Positions 11,108-22,743 of a DNA stretch of 64,000 nucleotides are shown one piece after another. Each line of letters begins with the position of its first letter. The stretch's first letter is position 1. Below the pieces are notes generated by a model. That model worked only from the letters and a program-made list of their open reading frames with translations. It had not been told where the DNA came from and did not search any database. This stretch comes from Dryas octopetala (lineage: Eukaryota; Streptophyta; Magnoliopsida; Rosales; Rosaceae). The translations under genes and the position numbers were made by a program. The DNA lies in the NCBI GenBank assembly GCA_963921425.1, contig OY992834.1:4588001-4652000 (forward strand), in the 5' to 3' direction.

Positions 11108-14100
11108 GTAGTTGATGGTTTTTGAACTTTTAGGATGTTGAATTTTGTTATTCCTGCTTTACATTATTGCCCTCTTACTATGCTAAGTTTTTTTAATTTT
11201 ATTGTTATGTTGGATATTTTTCGTCATTTAGTTTGATTCTCATTATTGTGCATGTTATCTTGCACCAGAATATGGTGTTTGGCAGTGAATGGGGTTTTCA
11301 TATGGAAATGGGTTTTTAAACCCATGTTTGATGCATGAGAGGTTCAGTCTGTTCACTGTGGGATCAATTTGTAATTGTGGCATTAATCTGCAAGTGTTTT
11401 TTCAGAGTGCGAGGGTTCGTATTTTGGCATTAAAGGAAAATTTGAAACTATCAGGTATAAAGCTTAAACCCATATCACGTACATGGTCCTGCTTTTTCCG
11501 AATCGTTGTATCGCATTTCTTCCATTGGCGACCTATCTACCAGCCGTCTCCACTAAGCTCACCTCAACAATAATGTTTGAAATCTGATTCTAGTCACGAT
11601 TTGCATATTCGGGAAAAGCATATGTAAGCTGAGTATGTCTTGCAAATGTGATTTAGGCCTTGGTAATTTTTAGACAATTTCAAACTTGGAGTATTGTCAC
11701 TTTTTGTTGTACATAAAAACGTGAAGACAAAAATCTTGAGAACCCGAAATGACTCTTTTTGAAGGGGTATATCATGGGTTGCAAGGTGTGTCTCTCTGCA
11801 ATGACTTCATGAATAGACGCTTCTTCCTTAGGGCTCCAAAAAACTTCCGACTATGTTGCTGTCCCGACCTATCTCTATGAGACCATTGACAAGGATGCAA
11901 ACGTTGTCCCAAGTAATAGTCAAGCCAGGCCACGGGACACATTGTAAGCACTGAGGTCAACTCTAGGATGGCTAGGATAATTATGTCAACTCTCTCTTGT
12001 GATGCTCTGCTATTTTCATAAGAGCAATTAATTGAGCATACTTGATAGTGATACACAATGTTCACCTTAATTAAATGCTGTGAAACAGAGCATCTCTTAT
12101 TAAAATAATAGCCTCTATCATTAGAATTTAATTTATATCCCAAGATGCAGGAGGAGCTTCACAACTCTCTACAACTCAAGCTTCCATATGTCTCTATCTT
12201 TCTCTAGCCTCTACCTCCACTAGAGCATATAGTTTTATCTTCTTTTTTGGCCATTATATAATTTTATCTTTGATTTGAAACAAGTAGATAATTAAGCAAA
12301 ATGGATGCACATGGACTTGTCCCTGGCTAAAAAATCCCATCAAAAACATAGCATTTCACAACAAATATATGCCAAATTGCCAATAAAAAGAAAAAGTAGG
12401 CTGCTTTCCCAATATTTGGGCCCTTTGGTCCCCTTTGTTCCTGGCTACATAGAAATTTCCAAGTATTTTAATGACCCATTGACTTGCAAAAGAGAGGCAA
12501 AACGGTGGCAGCCCTGAGGCCTTGGCACCTAATGTCTATCCATTAAAACATGAATTAGAGACAGAGTACGTGTGTGGCACTTTGTAGGCTGGTCCTTTAT
12601 CTTATTCTTTGGTTTTATTTATTGGTTTTCATATGAACGCCTGTTCGTGGTTGTTAAAAGAGCCATGAAGAACACCCATAACGCCAATCCTCTTAAGTCT
12701 TAACAATACATTTTTATATTGGTGGCGGGGTAGATATTTTGAAGTTATCTCCCAACAACTAATGTGCGTGCATGGAATGAAATGTCATCAATAATTAATT
12801 AAAGGTTTTTACAAGTCATGAGTCGTGACGCAAGATTGGCCGACCAAATGTTGAGGCACGAAATCTTGAACTAAACGCCAACGGTCGTTAATCTAGCTTA
12901 GGCATAAATAATTAATGAAATATTAAGGTTTGATCTTGTTCCTCCTTATCAGTACATCACCACAATCTAATACTGCTCGGCTCTTAACTCTTAACTCTTA
13001 ACTCTTAATCAGCCGAGCAGAGTTGACAATTGATTATGTTTGTCTTCAGTATGATAGTGATACAAATAGACAGAAGTGCAAATATGAGGTTGAGTAGTGC
13101 ACTACACTGGAGGTATTTAAATTATAATGTACGTAGTTCCCTTTTACTGGGATTCTTTGGTGTTGCTTCTAGAGCACTATGATGATGATGATGGGGCAAT
13201 CCACCAATAGGGTAAGAGAAGCACCATGAAATGATCAATGACAACAATGAAATGAAATATTGAAATAAATATATATTGATATTATTATTCCAGTAATATT
13301 ATCCAAAGACCTGAAAGACGGCAGGAACAAACAAGCCTTGCGTGATTGCTTTCAATTTCAAGCAATGTCGACTTTAATTTGTATGGTAATTGTAACACAT
13401 ATGATACAAGTGAACCTCAATCAGCAGCTATCATAATCATAGAGCTACAAAAATCTGCTACAAATACAATAATAAATGGGACATGAATGAATGAATGAAT
13501 AAATGGTAGTGTTATTTTCTTTTGAGTTGATTTATAACGGTGGTATTAATCGGTATAATAATAAAGTGATTGATAGAAAATTCGTGGATGGACCTAATCT
13601 CTTTCTGTGACAACTGTTGGTAATCTAATCTCTGCTGTTAATCATCACACGTACAAGTGCCATCTGTACAATTATCTGATTCTCGCACATCTTTTTCTTT
13701 CTTTTGTTTGTGGGTTTTTTTTGTTTTTTTGGTTTTAGTAGATGCTTGTTTAGAGGCTCAAGTGAAGCATCTAGCAGAGATTCCGATTCATTCCTATCAA
13801 GAAAAATGGATAAGACTCGTGGAAGAAATTAAAGGTGAGAAAGTGGGGCCAGTAGTAGTCCTTGGCATCCGGTACATGATGACCAATAATTCCCCACTTT
13901 CTGCCTCGAAACATGCTTCCTTGCTAGGAAACCACTCCTAGCCCACCATTGACTTCCTCAAAAGTCAAATAAACCAACTAACGGCCCTTCTTCCCATATT
14001 TAATTCATAATTAAATTTAGGGTTCTTTTCTGTTATCCTGTGATGGTATAATAGTATAATACCATACTTATCATTATAAAATATTGATAAGCTGAAATTA

Positions 14101-14629
14101 GTGGACTCAAAGTACACCCAATGTTTGGAATTTTGAGTATCTTGTGATCAGTTAATTTAGTGAGTTAATGGTAAAATTTACCATTTAAACAAAAAAATGA
14201 TATTTGAATGACAGTTTAAATCTCGTTAAAAAATGACTTTTCTTAATCTTAGATTACAAGTTTACAACCATGTTTATGATCTCACATTAGCTTCTATAAG
14301 TCATCAATTAATATGTAAAGAATTTTTAAATTTTATATATCAATTTTGAAACCTTATGTTAAAATTTTATACTCATTTGGCGTTACATGCGACTATATTG
14401 GAGGAACATCAGCATATGTAATGTGTGTAGGCATGTGAAAGTGCATGGTGGAAGTCATGAACGAAAAATCTTTTCTTTTCATTTCAACTTAAGATTGCTA
14501 TTTGTTTAAGTAAATCTCTTATTCAAAATTTCAACGTGTTGAGTACAAGTCCAAGTACCCAAATCTACAAGGAAAAATAAAAAACTAGAAGCACCAAACA
14601 CTTTGCTTCGTTTTCATTGTTGTTGCTTT
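11108..14629. other. 3' UTR of RPP0 and intergenic DNA
   Basis: The first few hundred bases are T-rich and probably hold the RPP0 3' UTR. The rest is AT-rich with no gene I can support. An open frame of 94 codons at 13657-13941 has a hydrophobic start but no family signature and no visible promoter or splice context, so it is not called. Confidence 0.5.
12973..13020. repeat. Hairpin enclosing a heptamer tandem repeat
   Basis: Perfect 10-base arms CTGCTCGGCT (12973-12982) and AGCCGAGCAG (13011-13020) enclose about four copies of CTTAACT. Function unknown; it may be a tiny repeat-induced structure. Confidence 0.6.
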
Positions 14630-14689
14630 TTATGGGTCGGCATCCATACCATACGAGAACTTACGGCTAAGCCAACTAACCGTTACCAT

Positions 14690-14940
14690 CCAACCGTCTC
14701 CGAGCAACGTGGCAGCATCACAGTGGCTTGTTAGGCACCGGCGGTGGAGAACGATGTGCCCATGTGTACCCGGACATGTGAAGTGGGTGGAGCACGTGAT
14801 GGGCACGCCACGTGTCGGGAGGTGGGGCATGTCACATGGTACCCAGCGTGATTAGCTGGCCAAAAAGAGTCGCCGAGTTGGAGGGCACTAAGATTGAGTC
14901 CGCTTCGGACTGAGCAATGGGAGATGGACACGTGTGCCAA
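14690..14940. promoter_or_regulatory. GC-rich cluster of ACGT-core (G-box/ABRE) motifs
   Basis: Within otherwise AT-rich intergenic DNA, about 14640-15060 is notably GC-richer. It carries several ACGT-core elements: CACGTG at 14793-14798, CCACGTGTC at 14808-14816 and ACACGTGT at 14928-14935, plus CATGTG variants. Such sites bind bZIP and bHLH factors in abscisic-acid and light responses. It lies about 3 kb upstream of HSPRO, the next gene on that side. It could be a distal control region or the promoter of a transcript I cannot define. Confidence 0.4.
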
Positions 14941-15059
14941 TTAAAGGCGGTGTGGTTGGCGAGTTTTGAAGCGGTAAACGCGGGGATTGAGTCCAACACC
15001 ACCAACGCACCAACGCGCCAACCTTTGAAATGAACAGAGTCAGAGACTCAGAGACTCAG

Positions 15060-17800
15060 TGTGGAGCGTGTGGTGTGGGAATGGGACAAAGTTAAGAGAG
15101 TTATCCAAACCCAACGGAACCACAGCTGCACTGCCCATAATTTCAATGGAACCAAATGCCACTTGGTTTTGGATAACGTGGGTGTAAAGTAATAAAGTAT
15201 TCCCATTTTCTTCTTATTTTTTTATCCTTCTTCCCATTGATTTTTTTAACTATTTGCTTTTGGTTTGGAGTAGATGTGCAATAGAAGAAATTAAAAGCAC
15301 TCCAGGAAAAAAATAATAAGAAATTAATAGAAAATGTACCAAATTATGGAAGTATTAACTTCCTTAATTTGTCTAGTAATTAATTTCTTGATACATATTC
15401 TTCATTTGAACCTTATTTTGCAACACTTTTTACAAGTTTTAGAGCTATTAGTTTTGCGCAATAGACGATTTTTATATTCAAAGTATTATTATTTTTTGTT
15501 TCGACAATCAGATATATAGCTTTTTACTATTTACATAGACATTTTATAATTATTATCTAACTTTAAAGTGGTTATCTCTCTATGTTTTTAGTCCAATTTT
15601 AGCATCAACATGCAACTACATCATGCAATACAAATAGATTCTCAAAATAGAGGGAATATTTTTACATTCACCTGTAGAGTTAGAAAAGGAATCATAGATT
15701 TTGGACTTAGAGCATCAAGTAATTAATTATAAAAAGAAAATAAGAGACCTAATCAAGTTGCTGTATTTTATAATTTTATTATATGGCTTAGAAATTAGAA
15801 TTAAAGAAAAATAGCAAATATCAATGAGACTAGATGGCTCCAATACATGATGAGAAAGTATAAGTGTATAACAATGTAACATTATCTAGCAATAGCTAGC
15901 ATTGCAAGCTGTTGTTCAACTGTAATAATCCCCAGCTGGCGTTTACTAGTTTTATTTTCTGACTAACTTGGCTTCAATCAAATCTGAGGAGCTGATTTTG
16001 AGTACTTTATTACTATATTCTATAATTTCTATCCCATTATGGATATTTGTAGAAATAGAAAATAGTTGTTTGTGTACGTAGCATATGTGTACTAACCATG
16101 ACATGATATCAATTAAATACAATGAGTCGGTTGTAATCACAGACACAATTCTCGAGTCCCCCAAATTCTATTATTTAAAAACCCACAATGGCATATATAG
16201 TTCGTATATATGAATATATACATTACTCATGTCACGTTCTTACAATTTTTTTATTTTTGGTCATCATACATTCTGAATATTTTGACCATTTGAGAAATAG
16301 ACAACAGTTTGTTATTTCAAGAAAAAAGGAAGAAAAACGCATTTGAAAAACGGACAAAACGTGGAAAACCCCGTGAAGCATCTAAGAAAGAAAGAATAAT
16401 AACGTTCGTTAAAAATCAGCTGCAACTATTGACCCTCCAAAATACAATCTATACGTTATATAGGCCTTCTCTAGTAAAGTATTTTTCTTAAATATAAACA
16501 AAATTATTTACTTATATAAGCTTCTTTCCTCTTTTGAGAAGTTATGTTAATCCTCTTATCACAAATTCAAATATATTCTTAAATAATTTTCCCTGTTATA
16601 TTTTATCTTCATACCCCAAGAAGTGCAACTCAATCCAAAATTTTTATTATATTCATTAATATTTTTGAAATTTTATCATCATCATCGCTACGTTCAAGAA
16701 AATACCATAGAAATTTGCTTATTAAACAATGTTGCAGACTATTTAATAATATTTAAACCTAGATATATCCAAATACGATATTCATGTTTCTAACTTTAAC
16801 CTAATTGCAAAATGCATTTTTCCATATATATATATATCACTATAAAATCAAAATGTAATTATTAATACAGAAAATTAGATTTTGTCCTTATTACATTTAT
16901 TCTTTGTACTGAAATTTTTATGGATTATGGGTTTATTGTTTCTAAATAAATTCTTCTGAGCATTGCCACGTGGCCCACGCCAAATAAATATGTTATTATT
17001 TTTTTAATTTTTAAAGGGTATAAGGTACGTGTTTATTTCATATCCTCCAAGGAGGTATAATGAGATTTTGTGCAAAATTAAAACCTAACATAAAACTGAT
17101 AAACTAGTATCGAGAAAGAAACAAAAATGCATTGCCGAACACTCGACATTAACTGCCGAGTTATAACGTGGAATAGTTATGTGAAATATTATATAATTAA
17201 TAGACCAATATTATGTAACACAGGATAGTTACAATATTATTGAAATTTAGTTATAATTCTAAAAACCATAAAGTTTTAGTTTGTAAAATATCAAAATAAA
17301 GGATCTAAATTTCTTAAAATGAGAATTAAAATTAGTAATAAAATGAGAGCTGATTATAAAGTGACAAAAATAATGGAATTATTTCCAAAGCAAGTTTGTG
17401 GTTGGTGGAGCATTAAAAATTTTAAAAAGAAGGCGGTGTAGCAGATGTGCTCCATTGAACCAGACCCAACAGTGACAAAGGTCCAACTTCGACGATTCCA
17501 CGGCCTTACTTACATAGTAGATTCTATTTCAAACAAAGCCACTTCCAACTTTTCTTCTTAATAAGCTACATGCATACACAGCAGACATTAGGCATTTGGA
17601 CACCGTATAGGTTCGTCGTTAGGTGATATGGATAAGCTTCGTATGCATAAATATTATAATTAATAATAATAATTTTCAAAAAATTATGTAATATTTTAAT
17701 TTATTTTTCCAACACCACGAGTCACGACTTCCAAATTCCTCCTTGTTCAATCTTCATGCCCCATTCCACACGCTTTTTCGTTTTGTTGAAATTTCCGCTG
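15060..17800. other. Intergenic, AT-rich, nothing recognised
   Basis: Long AT-rich spacer with simple A/T tracts and no open frame showing a family feature. The part nearest 17800 should hold the HSPRO promoter. Confidence 0.5.
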
Positions 17801-17803
17801 CCC

Positions 17804-17811
17804 TATAAATA
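17804..17811 (+). promoter_or_regulatory. TATA box of HSPRO
   Basis: TATAAATA lies 121 bases before the ATG, followed by a CT-rich and then A/C-rich leader typical of a plant 5' UTR. Confidence 0.65.
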
Positions 17812-17931
17812 CCCCTCTCTCTAATCCTTCATTTTCCTCAAACACAACTCAAACAAAAAGTTACAAAACCCAAACTTCCCAAACTTCCTGAACTACAAAA
17901 ACTCACATTACTCATTTCTCTGCACCTAAAA

Positions 17932-19377
17932 ATGGTTGATTTAGATTGGAAGGCACAGATGGTCTCCTCAGATATACCCAGCAAATCCCCCAAACTCTCC
18001 AACAAGCTCCACCTCTCAATACCCGGTTCGTTTCGCGCTCCACAGCTGCGACCCGATATTTCGGCGGCGTCCGAATCGGCCTGCTCCACTTACGAACACT
18101 GCCTTCGACTCCCCGAGCTCAGAAAGCTGTGGAGCTTCAATGAGTTTCCGGGCTGGCAAAACGAGTCTGTTTTAAAACCGGCTTTGCAGGGTCTAGAAAT
18201 TTCGTTCCGGTTCATATCGACCGTTTTGTCCGACCCGAGACCGTATGCGAACCAGCGCGAGTGGAGGCGGCGCCTCGAGTCGCTCGCCACGCGTCAGATA
18301 GAGCTCGTAGCGATGCTAATCCAGGACGACGAAGAAGACAGCGAGACACGTGGCAAGGCTCCAATCGTTGATCTGAGCACATCGGACGGCGCGCTCGCTC
18401 GCAACGGGAGCTTCGCTGAGGTGTGGAGGGTCTCAGGGGACACCACCGTGGTGAGCCGGACCAGCGAAGCCAGCTTGCTTCCGCGACTGGCCACTTGGCA
18501 GAAATCGGAAGGCATGGCGCAGAAGATCCTCTTCTCGATCGAATGCGAGATGCGGAGTTGTCCGTACACGCTAGGACTGGGAGAGCCAAACCTAGCTGGC
18601 AAACCGAACCTGGACTACGACGCCGTTTGCAAGCCAAGTGAGCTGCATTCACTGAAGAAGAGTCCGTACGACCACCACATCAACAACTACGAGAACCAGA
18701 CGGTGTACACCACGCACCAGGTCCTGGAGTCGTGGGTCTACGCGTGCCACGAGCTTCTGAAGCGCGTGACGGGAAGAATCGAAGACAAGGATTTCGAAAA
18801 GGCTGCGAGCGACTGTTACCTGATCGAACGGATATGGAAGCTTCTGGCGGAGATCGAGGATCTCAATCTTCTGATGGACCCGGACGATTTTTTAAGACTG
18901 AAGAATCAGCTGGGGTTCAATACGGTGGACGATACGGAGTCGTTTTGCTTCAGATCGAAGGGGCTGGTGGAGGTGACGAAGCTGTGTAAGGAGTTGAGGC
19001 ACAAGGTGCCGTACGTGTTGGGCGTGGAGGTGGATCCGAAAGGTGGGCCCAGGATTCAGGAGGCGGCGATGAGGCTGTACTCGGAGGAGAAGAGAGGCGG
19101 AGGAGAGGACAAGATTCATGTGCTTCAGGCGATGCAGGCGATCGAGGCGGCGCTCAAGCGCTTCTTCTACTCCTACAAGCAGATGCTGGTCGTTTTGATG
19201 GGGAGCTTGGAGGCCAAGGGCAACCGATACGTCGTCAATCCCGAGTCCTACGACTCGCTCAGTCAGATATTTCTCGAGCCCACTTATTTTCCGAGTTTGG
19301 ATGCCGCCAAGACGTTTCTGGGTGATATTTTCAATCATGAACACGGTTCCGAATGTCGGACTCGGAGGAACCAGTGA
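17932..19377 (+). CDS. HSPRO: HSPRO (nematode resistance protein Hs1pro-1-like)
   Basis: A single uninterrupted frame of 481 residues, starting MVDLDWKAQMVSSDIPSKSP. It matches the plant-specific HSPRO family throughout: an N-terminal Hs1pro-1 domain (LRLPELRKLWSFNEFPGW and FISTVLSDPRPYANQREW, about residues 57-110) and a C-terminal Hs1pro-1 domain (from about residue 210, with HQVLESWVYACHELLKR and PYVLGVEVDPKGG). Known members were named after a beet locus for cyst-nematode resistance. In Arabidopsis, HSPRO1 and HSPRO2 interact with the SnRK1 kinase complex and respond to pathogens and sugar status. The protein is predicted soluble, with no signal peptide or membrane segment. The coding sequence is intronless and clearly more GC-rich than the surrounding DNA, which is usual for this family. 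The start is supported by the TATA box and leader upstream. The mechanism is not evident from sequence. Confidence 0.95.
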   Translation: MVDLDWKAQMVSSDIPSKSPKLSNKLHLSIPGSFRAPQLRPDISAASESACSTYEHCLRLPELRKLWSFNEFPGWQNESVLKPALQGLEISFRFISTVLSDPRPYANQREWRRRLESLATRQIELVAMLIQDDEEDSETRGKAPIVDLSTSDGALARNGSFAEVWRVSGDTTVVSRTSEASLLPRLATWQKSEGMAQKILFSIECEMRSCPYTLGLGEPNLAGKPNLDYDAVCKPSELHSLKKSPYDHHINNYENQTVYTTHQVLESWVYACHELLKRVTGRIEDKDFEKAASDCYLIERIWKLLAEIEDLNLLMDPDDFLRLKNQLGFNTVDDTESFCFRSKGLVEVTKLCKELRHKVPYVLGVEVDPKGGPRIQEAAMRLYSEEKRGGGEDKIHVLQAMQAIEAALKRFFYSYKQMLVVLMGSLEAKGNRYVVNPESYDSLSQIFLEPTYFPSLDAAKTFLGDIFNHEHGSECRTRRNQ

Positions 19378-19439
19378 GTGCTTCACGCTTTTGACTCGTT
19401 GGAGTTCGAGGTGGACTCGGTCTGTGAACTCTTCTTTCA

Positions 19440-22400
19440 CCGGGACTTGTTGTAGACTTCACTAAAAGGAAAAATTCTGTTTTCTTTTACCTCCTGGATT
19501 TTGTTTTTTGTACAATTACCGGCCCTTCATGTAATCTTGTAAAATGTTTACCATTCTTATAAAATATTACATTTTTTATCTAAGGCAATGCCAGAACGAC
19601 AATGACTTATCACAAAGATAATATGGAAAGATATCTAGTTGACTAGTACCAAATAATAGAATCCTTTCCACTTTTTTTTTTAAACCAAATTCCACCTACT
19701 TAAAAAATTATATCCATAGTTTTTTGAGTTAGCTAACTAGCGAGAAATGATGAGAAAATGAATTAGGCAAGGATTCCTTTGCATGACTAGTAATTACAAT
19801 CTTCTCAAGAAAAAACGTTTTCCATTTTTCAATTTTGAGGCCCAACTATGTAGATTGAAATTGGGGTCTGAGCCCAATTCTTAAATGATTTCACTTTTCA
19901 TTCAAATAGGGCCCTTGGTGGGTTGGGCTATATGGATTCACATACGGCTTATATTTGGATTAAGTCTGACCATACCTCAGGCCTCATTTGTTCGGCCGGA
20001 ATCCAAACCATGAATAAGTATAAATTTTGGGAAATCTAACTCAATAACCCATTTATCCACCCAACTTACTTTTATAAGGTTATGACTATTGATCTTCTAA
20101 AGATACCTTGGTTGCTTCCTCTAGTAGGACTTGCCTCCTTTGATCTGATTCGCATAGCTGGGCAAGCCTGAGGCCTTATGTACCTTCTAGCTTTGGGCTT
20201 CTACGCTGTCCTCGGCCCGTTTCTTATTGATTCATCTTGTTTTGGCAGTTCCATCTTCTTATTGGACCATTTATGCAACGGCTCGATCTCCCTTGGCCCA
20301 TTTATTGACAAGTGCAAAATTTAGGCCCAAATAGAAGCATACAGCAAATTGCTTCTTTCCACCGAGTACTTGCATGAGCCCTGAGGTTTTAATTATACTT
20401 ACACCCCCTGAGGTTTTAATTATACTTACACCTCCTGAGGTTGATCGTCTTTTCACATACACCCCCTGGGGTTTCAATAATTACACATACACCCCCTGAG
20501 GTTTTAAAACTATTGCATATAACCCCCTGCAAAAGAAAAAAATAAATAAATAAAAAAGAAAATATTTGTATTCAGGTTGGACCTTACACCTTAAATAATC
20601 TTATTAGGCTATTTAATCTCTTAGCATGCTTTTTTGCATAATTTCTCATCATTTTCGTCTCACTATAGGGGGTTATATATAACAGTTTTAAAACCTCATG
20701 GGGTGTATGTATAATTATTAAAATCTCATGGGGTGTAAGTGTAATTAACTTAGCAAATTGCTTAGTAGTTGCAGCACAGCGAAACACTGATGAGTGGGTG
20801 GGGGGGAATCAGTGGCAGAAGGAAGAGAGAGAGAAAAAGAAAAGGTAATGGTTTAATTTTATTAAGGGTATTTATAACTTTTCAAGTGTCAAAAAGGTTA
20901 TAAAAGTTAGTTTTCAAAAGTTGGGTTATAAAAGTTGGAGGGGGTTGAGATTGGGTTATTAAGTGAAATTTTTCTTAAATTTTCCATTCCATCAAGACGT
21001 AATGTAAACAACCATTACGAGATAATGAGGAAAGTGAATATAATTCTAATATTTTACCCAAGAAAAAAATAATTCTTAACACTCCAGTCAATCAAATAGG
21101 TCAATGATTTTTGTGTCCGGAATAAAAATGGCACAGCCATTGTAACACAATTAGGAGATTAAGTGATAATTTCAATGAAATTAGCTGGAATTGGAGTTGG
21201 CCTATTTAACTGAGGACAAAAGCTCTCCCCTACACACTCCGATTCGAACCCTCCCCCCTTTTCTATAATAAAAAATCAATGAAATTAGTTGCTACAAGCA
21301 AGGGATTATTACCTAATATCAATCAATCCATAAATCACAAGATTCATTAATATAAATAATAATCAAATTGATTAGTTAATTAAGTTTTTGTTTTGGTTAG
21401 GATATTTAGTTAAGTAAGTTGGAATATTTCCATACTGAGAGGATTTTCAATTTTTCACCTCTTTCTAAGAATTTGCAAATCTGGTTTTGGTCGCTCGAGA
21501 GCAAATAATACATGAGCCCACATAGCATACTCACGCATCACGACAAAACACGGTGACAAATCTAGGCCCGTGAGTGAGCCACGTGTGAGATTGATTTTGA
21601 AGTACGTCACCAACTGTCAGCTTCGTAAGGAGAAAAAGGCGGTTCTGTGTTATTGTACTCGCACGTGACTCGGAACTGCAACGACGTAGTCACCATTTTC
21701 TTTAAAAAAATCTGATTTCCTCGTTGATTTTTATAGAAAGTTATTAGCAAATACAGTAACGAAAAGAATGTCAACTAAAAAACCTTATTTTTCTGGCTTT
21801 GAAGACTTAATTCACATATTTTGTTTCCTAAATACATCTTTCATGACTTGATGATGAACCATAATTAACTCATAATTAACCCATAATTAATTATTAATTA
21901 GTACCATAAACGAAGGTCCACGTGTGGTGCAACTCACTGAATTCGACCGTAAATTTCTAGTTTTGTACGGCCAGCAAGCAAGACTCCTGAAAAGGTTCTT
22001 AAAATCAAATTATTTTTGCTTGCAATTTTCTCAATCAAACCAAAATTCCAAGGAGAACTAATTCCTCCTATTTTGCATCTGAATTCTGAAGCCTCCATGG
22101 TCAAGCAATTTGTCACGTAATATTGGGGAGCAAATGGTGGTGGGAAGCCATTATTCAAGCCACGGTCATCGTCTACAGAGATCCTTCAATGTTCTCTCTA
22201 AGGCCTGGCATAATATCTACTATGTAAGTATGTAATCTCTCATCAATTTCACCCAAAAAAATCTTTCATTTTTTTTTTGTTAAATTTTTTATTTTTCAAA
22301 GCTTTGCTTTCTTGAAAAGTTAGATACTGGGTTTTCTTAGTTTTCCAAATTCAATGATGGGTTGTGGAAATTGGGAATTTTGACTAAATGTATCAATGTT

Positions 22401-22743
22401 TGTGTGTTGGGTTGCCATTTCAGGTTGGATTAAATGAAAGCAAAAGCAACTTGTTCATCAAAAAGAAAAAGCGACTTCTAGAACCAAGTTAGGGACTTTT
22501 TTGGTGGGATCCAATCTTTGATTCTATTGACGAAGAAGAGCTTAAAAAATGACACCCTTTTAGGCTTTTTTTTTTTTTCCTGCACGGGTTTTATGGGACA
22601 CTGACCGCTTTATCTCTACCCCACTCTTTCTTTGTTTCTTCAATTTCCAGTTGCTGAATCTGTGGCTCTGTTTTTGGGAGCTCTCTGTTTATCATTAAAT
22701 TAGTTAAAAGTTTGAGCATTTTTAAGGGCTCATTATTAGAGAT
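19440..22743. other. Intergenic region with one repeat element
   Basis: The start probably holds the HSPRO 3' UTR. The rest is AT-rich, with the repeat described at 20343-20763. No gene is supported until the TPR-like coding region; the last few hundred bases (about 22200-22743) are T-rich leader or promoter sequence of that gene. Confidence 0.5.
20343..20763. mobile_element. Small element with CCCCYGAGG subterminal repeats and 12-bp flanking duplication
   Basis: The same 12 bases AGCAAATTGCTT flank the segment at 20343-20354 and 20752-20763. Inside, the left part has five spaced copies of a CACCCCCTGAGGTTT-like unit and the right part has the complement (AAACCTCATGGGGTGT and AAATCTCATGGGGTGT), giving an inverted-repeat architecture. 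No coding capacity. I take it as a non-autonomous DNA element; the superfamily is not clear, since 12 bases is longer than most DNA-transposon target duplications. Confidence 0.5.

Noticed and set aside
13657-13941. Open frame of 94 codons with a hydrophobic N terminus
   Set aside because: No family motif, repeats of Phe/Val from T-rich DNA, no promoter or splice context; likely chance.
18212-19440. Several long open frames on the minus strand and other frames of HSPRO
   Set aside because: They are shadows of the GC-rich HSPRO coding sequence; only the plus frame matches a protein family.
21236-21262. GATTCGAACCC resembling a tRNA B box (complement GGGTTCGAATC)
   Set aside because: No cloverleaf arms, A box or acceptor stem around it.
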